Positions 34,205-42,269 of a DNA stretch of 64,000 bases are shown piece by piece; position 1 is the stretch's first letter, and every line of letters begins with the position of its first letter. The DNA comes from Prosthecomicrobium pneumaticum (GTDB lineage Bacteria > Pseudomonadota > Alphaproteobacteria > Rhizobiales > Kaistiaceae): NCBI RefSeq assembly GCF_014199915.1, contig NZ_JACHOO010000001.1:496001-560000 (forward strand), given 5' to 3'. The notes under the pieces were generated by a model, which was not told the origin of the DNA, made no database searches, and was given only the letters and a program-made list of their open reading frames with translations. A program made the position numbers and the translations under genes.

Positions 34205-35614
34205 TCAGCCGTTGACCGGCACGATGGCGTCCTGGCCGACCGGCGAGATCACCGTGTCGGGCACGTCCGGCGCATCGCCCTTGTGCTCGATCGTGTAGCC
34301 GGCGCGCTCGAGCGTCCGCTCCTGGCGCTTGGCGGCGTCGCCGAGCGCTTCCTCGACGGTCTTCGAGCCGGAGATGGCGTTCGACACCTCCTCCTGCAGG
34401 ATGTCGAGCAGAACCGGGTATTCCGGCAGGTGCCAATAGTCGTTCAGATACTGCAGCGCGTTGGCGAACTGCGCATTGTAGCTGTTGAGGCCCTGCCAGT
34501 CGGGGCTCTCGAGCACGGCGCGCAGGCCGGTCTGGCAGACGGCGGCATAGCGCTTCTGCTGCTCGGGCTGGAAATACCACTCCATGAACTTGACGAGCTC
34601 GGGCAGCTTCTTCGAATACTTGTTGATGCCCATGCCCTGACCGCCGACCGAGAACTGGCGGCGGAACTTGCCGTCACGTCCCACCGCACCCGGCAGGATG
34701 CCGAAGCCGGTGACGCCGGCGAATTTGTTCACCTTCGGGTCGGCATTCGAGCCGTTGAAGTAGAACCACTGCATCGCCATGGCGAGCTGGCCCTGCTGGA
34801 ACGAGGCGTTGACCTCGTCGAAGCCCCAATTGCCGCTGCCCGGCGGGCCGAACTTGAACATGTCGACATAGGCCTGGACGCCGTCGATCGAGGCGGGCGA
34901 GTTGAGATAGCCCGCGATCTCGTTGGTCTTCGGGTTGTAGAGCTCGCCGCCGAACGACCACAGGAAGCTGTTCGAGGCGGTGGTCGCGAAATCATAGTCG
35001 CGGCCGCCCATCTGGCCCCAGCCATAGAGCCCCTTGTCCGGCCGGGTGAAGAACTCCGCGACCTCCTTCGCCTCCTGATAGGTCTCCGGCACGCGCAGCT
35101 CACGGCCGTATTTCGCCTTGAAGGCGGCCTTCTCCTCGGCGCTCTCGAACAGGTCCTTGCGGTACATCAGGCCGTAGGCGTCCTGGTTCGCCGGCAGGCC
35201 GTAGAACTGGCCGGAACCGTCGGGATACTCGCCGTACTGCGACAGCGAGGCCGGCGGAAACAGGTCGGCCTTCAGGTAGCTCGACTGCGCGAAGATGTCG
35301 TTCATCTTCACGACGTGGCCACCGCCCGCGAACTCGGCGGTCGACTGGCTGTCCCACATGGCGAAGTCGAAGGCGTCACCCTTGATCGCGAACTCGGAGG
35401 CGATCTTGTTGTGCCACTCCGGGCCATAGGGGACGAGCGCCGGGACGATCTTCACCGACTTGTCGGGATAGTCCTTGGCGATGCCGACCAGCGCGTCGGC
35501 GCAGGTGCCGGCGTGCCAGACGAATGTCAGCGTCGTCTCCGCCGCGGCGACCGAGGCCGCGCCGAGAAACCCGGCGAGCGTGGCCGACGCCAGAAGCGTG
35601 CTCCGAAACTTCAT
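34205..35614 (-). CDS. ABC importer substrate-binding protein (family 1)
   Basis: 469 residues with a Sec signal peptide (MKFRSTLLASATLAGFLGAASVAAAE, cleavage after AAA). The mature protein shows the family 1 sugar-binding pattern (LTFVWHAG, FAMWDSQSTAEFA, YGLPANQDAYGLMYRKDLF, WGFDEVNASFQQGQLAMAMQW). It is first gene of the leftward operon of ten genes and so sets the inducer uptake. The ligand is likely a small polyol or ketose given DhaKL and the two dihydroxyacetone-P-yielding enzymes downstream. Confidence 0.9.
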   Translation of the reverse strand: MKFRSTLLASATLAGFLGAASVAAAETTLTFVWHAGTCADALVGIAKDYPDKSVKIVPALVPYGPEWHNKIASEFAIKGDAFDFAMWDSQSTAEFAGGGHVVKMNDIFAQSSYLKADLFPPASLSQYGEYPDGSGQFYGLPANQDAYGLMYRKDLFESAEEKAAFKAKYGRELRVPETYQEAKEVAEFFTRPDKGLYGWGQMGGRDYDFATTASNSFLWSFGGELYNPKTNEIAGYLNSPASIDGVQAYVDMFKFGPPGSGNWGFDEVNASFQQGQLAMAMQWFYFNGSNADPKVNKFAGVTGFGILPGAVGRDGKFRRQFSVGGQGMGINKYSKKLPELVKFMEWYFQPEQQKRYAAVCQTGLRAVLESPDWQGLNSYNAQFANALQYLNDYWHLPEYPVLLDILQEEVSNAISGSKTVEEALGDAAKRQERTLERAGYTIEHKGDAPDVPDTVISPVGQDAIVPVNG

Positions 35615-35941
35615 GTCTCTCCTCCCTGGACGTGGGCGAAGGACCCCTCTCCGGTCGACCGCCCCGAGGCCCAGACTTAACGCCAGCCTGTCACATCAAT
35701 CAAGAAAAATGTTATAACTATCAGAAAAGATGTCACAGGCGCAGCGCCGCAACCGGAGCGACACGAATGCACCGCAGCAGGAAAGCGGCAGCAGGAAGCG
35801 GGATTTCGTAGGCTTTCCGGCGAGTTGGTCGTGATTTTGGCGCTGCAGCGAGAGCGCCAGCGATGTTAAGATCGCGCTGGACTTATCAATCGCGATCGTG
35901 CTTCAATGCACAAAATGTTACGTTTCACAGCGAGTCCGGCG
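35615..35941. promoter_or_regulatory. Divergent control region between ABC-DhaKL-LsrF operon and deoR-type gene
   Basis: A 327-bp region with marked AT-rich patches in an otherwise GC-rich genome. The nonamer AAAATGTTA occurs twice in the same orientation, at 35706-35714 and 35912-35920, each preceded by ATCAATC some bases upstream (35695 and 35885). A third, similar element is AAAAGATGTCAC at 35725-35736. An inverted repeat TGGCGCT / AGCGCCA lies at 35838-35859. These are candidate sites for the DeoR-family protein. No consensus -35/-10 pair stands out on either strand. Confidence 0.45.
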
Positions 35942-36736
35942 ATGGATTCCAACATTCCCGACGACGGCGAGTCGCTCTCCAAGTCGGAGCGGCGGCGGAC
36001 GCGGATCCTGCAGATGCTGATGAGCGGGGCGACGGCGCAGATCCGCGACCTCGCCGAGGCGCTCGGCGTCAGCCTGATGACGGTGCACCGCGATCTCGCC
36101 GCGCTCGAGAAGGAGGGCCTCGTGCGGCGGCTGCGCGGCGCCGTGTCCGCGGAGAAGTCCCTGCTCTTCGAGAGCAGCTACAATTACCGCGGCCGCAAGC
36201 AGGTCGAGGAGAAGCGGCGCCTCGCCCGCGCCGCGGTCGCGCGGCTCGAGCCCGGCAATGCCGTCGTCTGCGACGACAGCACGACGACCTATTACATCTG
36301 CGACTTCATCGAGGAGATGACGCCGCTCACCGTCATCACCAACGCCGTGCCGATCCTCGAGCGGCTGAAGACCGTTCCGGAGATCGACCTGATCGCCGCC
36401 GGCGGGCGCTACCATGCGGGCTATAACGGCTATTTCGGCGCCGTCTGCGAGCGCACGCTGCGCTCCTTCCATGTCGACGTGGCGATCATGTCGACCACCA
36501 CCATCCAGGGCCTGTCCCTGTTCACGCCGGACGAGATCGTCGTCCGCGCCAAGCAGGCGATGATGGAGATCGCGCGGCGCAAGATCCTGCTCGCCGACGC
36601 GACCAAGTTCCAGTTCACCGCGCTCAACTATGTGGCGCAGATCACCGATTTCGACCTCGTCCTGCTCACCGGCGACGTGCCGGCGGCCAATCTCGAGCAG
36701 TTGCGCAAGGCCGGAGTGGCATTCGAACTGGTCTGA
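35942..36736 (+). CDS. DeoR/GlpR family transcriptional regulator
   Basis: 264 residues from the ATG at 35942; an earlier in-frame ATG at 35906 would place the second AAAATGTTA repeat inside the coding region. DeoR helix-turn-helix at about 33-54 (QIRDLAEALGVSLMTVHRDL), then the DeoRC sugar-phosphate sensor domain with DDSTTTYYI, ITNAVPIL, GGRYHAGYNGYFG and the Lys-containing LLADATKF. Members of this class answer to phosphorylated sugars. It is divergent from the ABC-DhaKL-LsrF operon and 34 bp upstream of the second aldolase; it probably represses both until a ketose phosphate appears. Confidence 0.88.
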   Translation: MDSNIPDDGESLSKSERRRTRILQMLMSGATAQIRDLAEALGVSLMTVHRDLAALEKEGLVRRLRGAVSAEKSLLFESSYNYRGRKQVEEKRRLARAAVARLEPGNAVVCDDSTTTYYICDFIEEMTPLTVITNAVPILERLKTVPEIDLIAAGGRYHAGYNGYFGAVCERTLRSFHVDVAIMSTTTIQGLSLFTPDEIVVRAKQAMMEIARRKILLADATKFQFTALNYVAQITDFDLVLLTGDVPAANLEQLRKAGVAFELV

Positions 36737-36770
36737 CGCAACGGACGCCGGACCACACAGGGAGGAAAGA

Positions 36771-37556
36771 ATGACGGCAATCGGCAAAGCGCGCCGCATG
36801 GCTCGGCTGTTTCGCAAATCGTCGGGGCGCATGCTGTGCCTGCCGATCGACCACGGCATGATGGTCGGTCCGATCCCCGGCCTCGCCGATCCCGGGCCGG
36901 TGCTCGACGCGATGGAGGCGGCCGGCGTCGACGCCGTGATCGTCAATCCGGGCATGCTGATGCGCCATCACAAGCGCTTCGAGGGCGGGCCGGCGATCAT
37001 CCTGCGCCTCGATCAGACGACGATGTGGCGGACCGGCTCGGCGACCGGCTATCCCGATACCCACACGCGCCAGCTGGTGACGGTCGAAGAGGCGGTGCAG
37101 CTCGGCGCCGAGGCGGTGATCACCTATCTCTTCACCTGCAACAACGATCCCGCGCAGGAGACGGAGTGCTTCCGGATCTGCGCCGATGTGGCGCGCGAGG
37201 CGCGGCGATTCGGCATCGTCCACTTCATGGAGGCGATGGCGGCGAAGGGCGGCTTCGCGAATGCCGAGGATCCGGAAATCGTCGCCCTCAACTGCCGCAT
37301 GGCGGGCGAACTCGGCGCCGACGTGCTGAAGACGGACTGGTGCGGCGCGGAAGGTTTCGCAAAGGTCGCCGCGCAATCGCTCGCGCCGGTGGCGGTCGCG
37401 GGCGGGGCGAGTTCGGGCGACGAGGCGGCGCTCTTCGCTTTCGCCGGGGAAGCGGTGGCGGCCGGTGCCGCCGGCCTGATGTTCGGGCGGAACGTCTTCC
37501 AGCGCGCCGACATCACCGGCACGCTGAAGGAACTCGTCTCGATCGTCCACCGCTGA
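36771..37556 (+). CDS. DhnA/LsrF-type class I aldolase (second copy)
   Basis: 261 residues with GGAGGAAAGA immediately before the ATG. The TIM-barrel class I aldolase pattern is seen in LCLPIDHGMM (residues 23-31), Lys187 in ADVLKTDW (Schiff base), VAVAGGASSG and AGLMFGRNVFQR (phosphate binding). It is about 35 residues shorter than LsrF, lacking its N-terminal segment, and is only distantly similar to the LsrF-like protein at 27488. Family members cleave fructose-1,6-bisphosphate-like or keto-sugar phosphates. Co-transcribed with the DeoR-type regulator and likely part of the same pathway. Confidence 0.83.
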   Translation: MTAIGKARRMARLFRKSSGRMLCLPIDHGMMVGPIPGLADPGPVLDAMEAAGVDAVIVNPGMLMRHHKRFEGGPAIILRLDQTTMWRTGSATGYPDTHTRQLVTVEEAVQLGAEAVITYLFTCNNDPAQETECFRICADVAREARRFGIVHFMEAMAAKGGFANAEDPEIVALNCRMAGELGADVLKTDWCGAEGFAKVAAQSLAPVAVAGGASSGDEAALFAFAGEAVAAGAAGLMFGRNVFQRADITGTLKELVSIVHR

Positions 37557-37562
37557 GCGGCG

Positions 37563-37587
37563 GGCCGGCGGCCTCCCACCGCCGGCC
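37563..37587 (+). terminator. Hairpin after the second aldolase gene
   Basis: GGCCGGCGG (37563-37571) and CCGCCGGCC (37579-37587) with a 7-nt loop, followed by TCCCTTTCG, a poor U-tract. It lies 7 bases after the aldolase stop, in the 103-bp convergent gap before the LacI gene. Confidence 0.5.
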
Positions 37588-37659
37588 TCCCTTTCGAATC
37601 CGGCATGCGGTGCTCGCGACCGGCCCCGTGAGCCCCCTGCCCGATCGACCCCGACCGCC

Positions 37660-38664
37660 TCAGGCGGTTTCGCCCTCGATGATGTCGTAGCCGGTGTCGC
37701 GAATCACCGGTCGGGCGTCGGCGCCGCGCGGCTCGAGGATCATCTCTGCGGCCGTGCGCCCGATCAGGAAGCGGTGCGAGCGGAGCGTCGACAAGGGCTG
37801 CGGCAGCGCCTGACCGATATCGAGCCCGTTGAAGCCGAACAGCGCGAGCTCGTCACGGAGCCGGATCCCGGCGGCGAAGCAGTGGAACGCGCCGCCGACC
37901 GCCATGTCGTCGTTCGAGAACACCACCACGTCGAGATCGCGATGCGCGGCGAGCAACTGGCCGAGCAGTTCGCGGCCGGCCGAGGTCGAGCTCGGCGCCG
38001 CGGCGGCGATCTCGCCTTCGAGCGACAGGCCGGCCTCGGCGAGCCCCTGGCGCAGCCCCTCATAGCGTCGCGCGGCGCGCAGGTCGCGGCTGCGGTCATG
38101 GCCGACATAGCCGAATCGCCGGTAACCGCGGCCGTGGAGATAGCGGGCGGTGTCGATGCCCGCCCGATGATGCGACATGCCGACCGCGATATCGAGCGGC
38201 GTCGCGTCGATGTCCATCAGCTCCGCGATCCGCACCCCGGCGCGGCGCAGCATCTCGACGGTGTAGGATGTGTGATGCAGGCCGGAGAGGATCATCGCCG
38301 CCGGCTGCCAGGAGAGGAGCGAGGCGACGAGCTGCTCCTCGATCTCCTGGTCGTAATCGGTAACGCCGACCACCGGCTGGTAGCCCGAGGGCGCGAGCGC
38401 GGCATGAATGCCGCGCAGCACGTCGGGAAACACGATGTTCGACAGCGACGGCAGGACGACGCCGACGAGGTTCGAGCCCGACGAGGCGAGCGTGCCGGCG
38501 ACGCGGTTCGGCACGTAACCCATCTCGCGGACCACGGCGAGCACGCGCTCGCGCGTCTTCTCCGCCACCGACGCCTTGTTGCGCAGCACCCGCGAGACCG
38601 TGATCTCGCTGACGCCCGCCCGTGTCGCCACGTCGGCCAGTGTGTAGGAGATCCGCGCCGTCAC
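37660..38664 (-). CDS. LacI family transcriptional regulator
   Basis: 334 residues. The N-terminal LacI helix-turn-helix and hinge are clear (YTLADVATRAGVSEITVSRVLRNK, GYVPNRVAGTLAS), then a periplasmic-binding-protein-like effector domain (LVGVVLPSLSNIVFPDVLRGI, FSNDDMAVGGAFHC, FGFNGLDIG) similar to the gluconate-type branch. It is the last gene of the leftward operon of the ribose-type importer and probably represses it via the palindrome at 43352-43365, which has the centre-CG form typical of LacI operators. Confidence 0.9.
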   Translation of the reverse strand: MTARISYTLADVATRAGVSEITVSRVLRNKASVAEKTRERVLAVVREMGYVPNRVAGTLASSGSNLVGVVLPSLSNIVFPDVLRGIHAALAPSGYQPVVGVTDYDQEIEEQLVASLLSWQPAAMILSGLHHTSYTVEMLRRAGVRIAELMDIDATPLDIAVGMSHHRAGIDTARYLHGRGYRRFGYVGHDRSRDLRAARRYEGLRQGLAEAGLSLEGEIAAAAPSSTSAGRELLGQLLAAHRDLDVVVFSNDDMAVGGAFHCFAAGIRLRDELALFGFNGLDIGQALPQPLSTLRSHRFLIGRTAAEMILEPRGADARPVIRDTGYDIIEGETA

Positions 38665-38752
38665 CGTTCGAGCCTTTCCCGTCCCGAGCCCCCCGGCGAG
38701 GCCGGACCGGGCTCAGTATCACGGATTCCGGCCGTCCCGTCTGCCGGCCCGC

Positions 38753-39541
38753 TCAGGTCCAGCCGGCGTCCGCGACATAGGCCTGATTGGTGCAGACGCC
38801 CGATTCGTCGGAGGCGAAGAAGAGGATGACGCGGGCGATGTCGGCCGGCTGGATCTTCCGCTTCAGGCACTGCCGCTCATAGATCGTCTTCTCCACCTCG
38901 GGCGTCACCCAGAGATCGAGCTGGCGCTTCGTCATCACGAAGCCGGGCATGACGCAATTGACGCGGATGCCGTGCACGCCGAGTTCGCGCGCCAGACCGC
39001 GGGTGAGGCCGATCACGCCGGACTTCGCCGCCAGATAGGGCGTCAGGTTCTCGACGCCCGCGACATAGGCGAAGGAGCCGATGTTGACGATCGAGCCGGC
39101 GCCGCGCGCCACCATGTCCTTGTAGACCGCCTGGGCGCAGAAGAACTGGTGCTTGAGGTTCACCGCCTGACGCGAATCCCAGAACTCCGGCGTCACGTCG
39201 TCGATCGAGGCCCGCTCGTCATGCGCCGCGTTGTTGATCAGGACGGCGATCGGGCCGATCGCAGCCCGGATGCGCTCGATCGCGCCGCGCGTCGCCTCGA
39301 TATCGGTGAGGTCGGCGCGCTCGAACACCACCTCGTGCCCCTCCGCCCGCATCTCCGCCACCAGAGCCCGCGACGGCTCCTCGATGATGTCGATGAAGGC
39401 GGTCCGGGCGCCCTGGCGCGCGAAACTGCGGACGATCTCCTCGCCGATGCCGCTGCCGCCGCCGGTGATCAGCACGGTGGTGCCGGCGAGGCTCGGATAG
39501 ACCGCGCCGTGGCGCGGCGTATAGGCGGGGGCGGAACTCAT
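38753..39541 (-). CDS. Short-chain dehydrogenase/reductase
   Basis: 262 residues, classical SDR: TGGGSGIG (26-33), NNA (103-105), Ser156, Tyr169 and Lys173. It ends VADAGWT. The adenine-ribose loop residue is Asp51 (FIDII), which favours NAD+ over NADP+. It is encoded between a sugar permease and the LacI repressor, so it likely oxidises the imported sugar or polyol as the first catabolic step. The substrate is not identifiable. Confidence 0.87.
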   Translation of the reverse strand: MSSAPAYTPRHGAVYPSLAGTTVLITGGGSGIGEEIVRSFARQGARTAFIDIIEEPSRALVAEMRAEGHEVVFERADLTDIEATRGAIERIRAAIGPIAVLINNAAHDERASIDDVTPEFWDSRQAVNLKHQFFCAQAVYKDMVARGAGSIVNIGSFAYVAGVENLTPYLAAKSGVIGLTRGLARELGVHGIRVNCVMPGFVMTKRQLDLWVTPEVEKTIYERQCLKRKIQPADIARVILFFASDESGVCTNQAYVADAGWT

Positions 39542-39584
39542 ACGGTCGGTCCTTTCAGGCTGTTCCGATTCGCGGCCGCGATCC

Positions 39585-40613
39585 TCAACCGCCCTGCGCC
39601 CGTTCCACGGTGCGGATGTTCTGCACGTAGACGTTGACGATCAGGGCGGCGAGCAGGATCAGGCCGCGGATCAGGATCTTGAGGAAGCTGTCGATCTGGA
39701 TGTGGTCGAGGCCGTTGTTGAGCACGCCGAGCACGCACAGGCCGACGATCGTGTTGCCGATGCCGCCACGGCCGCCGAACAGGCTGGTGCCGCCGACGAC
39801 CACCGCGGCGATCGCGTCGAGCAGATAGCCGTCGAACTCGTTCTGCTGCGCGCTGCCGAAATGCGCCACGCCGAGCATGCCGGCGACGCCCGAGCAGACG
39901 GCGCAGATGACGAGCGCCGCACCGAGCACGACCTTGACGTTGACGCCGGAGTATTCCGCCGCCTCACGGTTGCCGCCGACCATGAAGATGTAACGGCCGA
40001 AGCGCGTGTAGCGCAGCGTGACATGGCCGACGACGAGGAAGGCGATGAGCACGAGGCCGATCGTCGGGAAGCCGTAGATGCGGCCGGCGCCGAGCGTGTT
40101 GACGAGATCGGGCACCGCATAGGCGATCTGGCCGCGCACGAGCAGCGCGCAGATGCCGGCGCCGATCTGCATCATGGCGAGCGTCATGATGAAGGACGGA
40201 ATGCCGACCACCGTCGTCCCGACCGCGTTGACGAGACCGAGCGCCAGGCAGGAGGCGAGCGCGAGCACGATCGCCAGCCAGCCGGGAAGCGGCACGTTGG
40301 CGATGTTCACATAGGCTTCCTGCATCGTGAAGAAGGCGACGACGATGCCGGTCGCATTGGCGACCGAGGCGACCGAGAGATCGATCTCGCCGCACAGGAT
40401 GACGAAGGTGAGCCCGACCGCCATGATCCCGGCGACCGAGATCTGGGTCAGGATGTTCGCCGCATTGTCGATCGTGGCGAAGGACGGGCTCGCGAAGCTG
40501 AAGAAGACGATGAGCAGGATCAGCGTCGCGAAGGGCGCGATGTTGCGCATCTGGCTCCGCAGAAAGACGCCGGTCCGCGGCATGGCGGCGGCATTGCTTT
40601 GCTGAAGCGTCAT
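39585..40613 (-). CDS. RbsC-type sugar ABC importer permease
   Basis: 342 residues, eight to ten membrane helices. Family landmarks are GLTFVILCGEIDLSVASVANATGIVVA, IPSFIMTLAMMQI, YSGVNVKVVLGAALVI (the coupling helix region) and VVVGGTSLFGGRGGIGNTIVGL. It forms a homodimeric pore with the RbsA-type ATPase encoded 12 bp upstream. The N-terminus carries about 25 cytoplasmic residues. Confidence 0.92.
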   Translation of the reverse strand: MTLQQSNAAAMPRTGVFLRSQMRNIAPFATLILLIVFFSFASPSFATIDNAANILTQISVAGIMAVGLTFVILCGEIDLSVASVANATGIVVAFFTMQEAYVNIANVPLPGWLAIVLALASCLALGLVNAVGTTVVGIPSFIMTLAMMQIGAGICALLVRGQIAYAVPDLVNTLGAGRIYGFPTIGLVLIAFLVVGHVTLRYTRFGRYIFMVGGNREAAEYSGVNVKVVLGAALVICAVCSGVAGMLGVAHFGSAQQNEFDGYLLDAIAAVVVGGTSLFGGRGGIGNTIVGLCVLGVLNNGLDHIQIDSFLKILIRGLILLAALIVNVYVQNIRTVERAQGG

Positions 40614-40625
40614 GTCGGGTCCTCT

Positions 40626-42146
40626 TCAGGCGGCGGCCAAGAGCCGGTCCTTGCTGATCGTCTCATTGGCGAATTCGTGCACGATCCGCCCCTTCTTCAT
40701 CACGAGCACACGGTCGGCGAGCGACAGCACGGTCTCGGGCTCCGCCGAGACGACGACGACGGCGAGCCCCTCGTCGGCGAGCGCCCGCACGATCTTGACG
40801 ACGTCGTCCTTGGCGCCGACGTCCATGCCGCGCGTCGGCTCGCTCAGCACCAGCACCTTCGGCCGGTGGGTCAACCATTTGGCGAGCGCGACCTTCTGCT
40901 GATTGCCGCCCGACAGCGCGCCGAGCGCGACGTCCGCCCGCGGCGGCCGGATGTGCAGGCTCTCGACATGGCGGCGGGCGATCTCGCGCTCCTTCTCGGG
41001 CCTCAGCCAGAGCCGCGAGATGCGGGCGAGAATGCTGATCGAGACGTTCTTGTAGACCGGCTGCTCGTAAAAGAGCATCGAGCGTCGGTTCTCGGGCACG
41101 AAGGCGATGCCCGCCTCGCGCGCCTGCGTCGTGTTGCGCAGCCGCCGCCGGCGCCCGGCGATCGACAGCCCGCCGCGATCCGGCCGGAGCTTGCCGAACA
41201 GGGTCCGGGCGAGCTCGATCTGGCCGCAGCCCATGAAGCCGTAGATGCCGAGGATCTCGCCCGCCTTCGCCTCGAAGGAGATGTCGGCATAGGCGCGACC
41301 ATAGGTCAGCCCTTCGGCGGCGAGCACGACCGGCGCGTCCGGCTTCGAGGCGAGCGCGATGTTGCCGAGATAGCTCTCCTCGAGATCCTCGTGGCCGGCA
41401 CCGATCATCTTGTCGATCAGCCAGCCCTTGTCGATGCCCTCGACGCCGTGCGTCACGACGAGCCGGCCGTTGCGGAACACGGTGACCGTGTCGGAGATCG
41501 ACAGGATGTCGTCGAGGAAATGCGAGATGAAGACGATGCTGCGGCCGCTTGCGCGGACGCCCTTCAGCACGTCGAAGAGGAGCTGCACCTCCGGCGGCGA
41601 CAGCGCCGAGGTCGGCTCGTCGAGAATGATGATGCGGGCACCCGAGAAGAGCACGCGCGCGAGCTCGATCAGCTGCTGCAGGCCGATCGGCAGGTCGCCC
41701 ATCCGCGTCTTCGGATCGACATCGATGCCGAGGCTCTTCAACTGCGCGCGGGCGCCGGTCGTCATCGCCGGCCAGTCGACGAGCCCCGCGGCGTTCACCG
41801 GCTGCTTGCCGAGATAGACGTTTTCCGCGACCGTCAGGTCGGGCATGATGCTCAGTTCCTGATGCACCATGCCGATGCCGGCGGCGAGCGCGTCGCGCGC
41901 CGAGCGGAAATGCACCTCGCGGCCGTCGATCAGCATCCGGCCCTCATAGCCGGTGTGCACGCCCGCGATGATCTTCATCATCGTCGATTTGCCGGCGCCG
42001 TTCTCGCCGACGAGGCCGTGGATCTCCCCGGCGCGCAGCGTGAAATCGACATCGCGCAGCGCCGCGACGCCGCCGAACGACTTCGAGATTCCGCGCATCT
42101 GCAGGCGCGGCGTATCGCTCGCCGGAGCGGGGTTTTCGGACGTCAT
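40626..42146 (-). CDS. RbsA-type sugar ABC importer ATPase (two NBDs)
   Basis: 506 residues with two fused NBDs. NBD1: Walker A GENGAGKS, signature-like LPIGLQQLIELARVL, Walker B IIILDEP. NBD2: degenerate Walker A (GFMGCGQIELARTL), signature LSGGNQQKVALAKWL, then VLVLSEPTRGMDVGAKDDV, with Ser where the Walker B Asp is usual. The weak second Walker A is normal for the family. The ATG at 42146 is chosen over the GTG at 42185, whose extra residues are unlike RbsA. It energises the permease at 39585. Confidence 0.9.
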   Translation of the reverse strand: MTSENPAPASDTPRLQMRGISKSFGGVAALRDVDFTLRAGEIHGLVGENGAGKSTMMKIIAGVHTGYEGRMLIDGREVHFRSARDALAAGIGMVHQELSIMPDLTVAENVYLGKQPVNAAGLVDWPAMTTGARAQLKSLGIDVDPKTRMGDLPIGLQQLIELARVLFSGARIIILDEPTSALSPPEVQLLFDVLKGVRASGRSIVFISHFLDDILSISDTVTVFRNGRLVVTHGVEGIDKGWLIDKMIGAGHEDLEESYLGNIALASKPDAPVVLAAEGLTYGRAYADISFEAKAGEILGIYGFMGCGQIELARTLFGKLRPDRGGLSIAGRRRRLRNTTQAREAGIAFVPENRRSMLFYEQPVYKNVSISILARISRLWLRPEKEREIARRHVESLHIRPPRADVALGALSGGNQQKVALAKWLTHRPKVLVLSEPTRGMDVGAKDDVVKIVRALADEGLAVVVVSAEPETVLSLADRVLVMKKGRIVHEFANETISKDRLLAAA

Positions 42147-42269
42147 GACGGTCACCGGTGGGACGGTAGAAAACAGCCCCCTCACCCGCCGACGACCGTC
42201 CCGGGGAGCGGATGGGCCGCACCCCCGGAACGGACGCCGCGCAGGACGCGCGGGGCGTGATGCGCCGGA

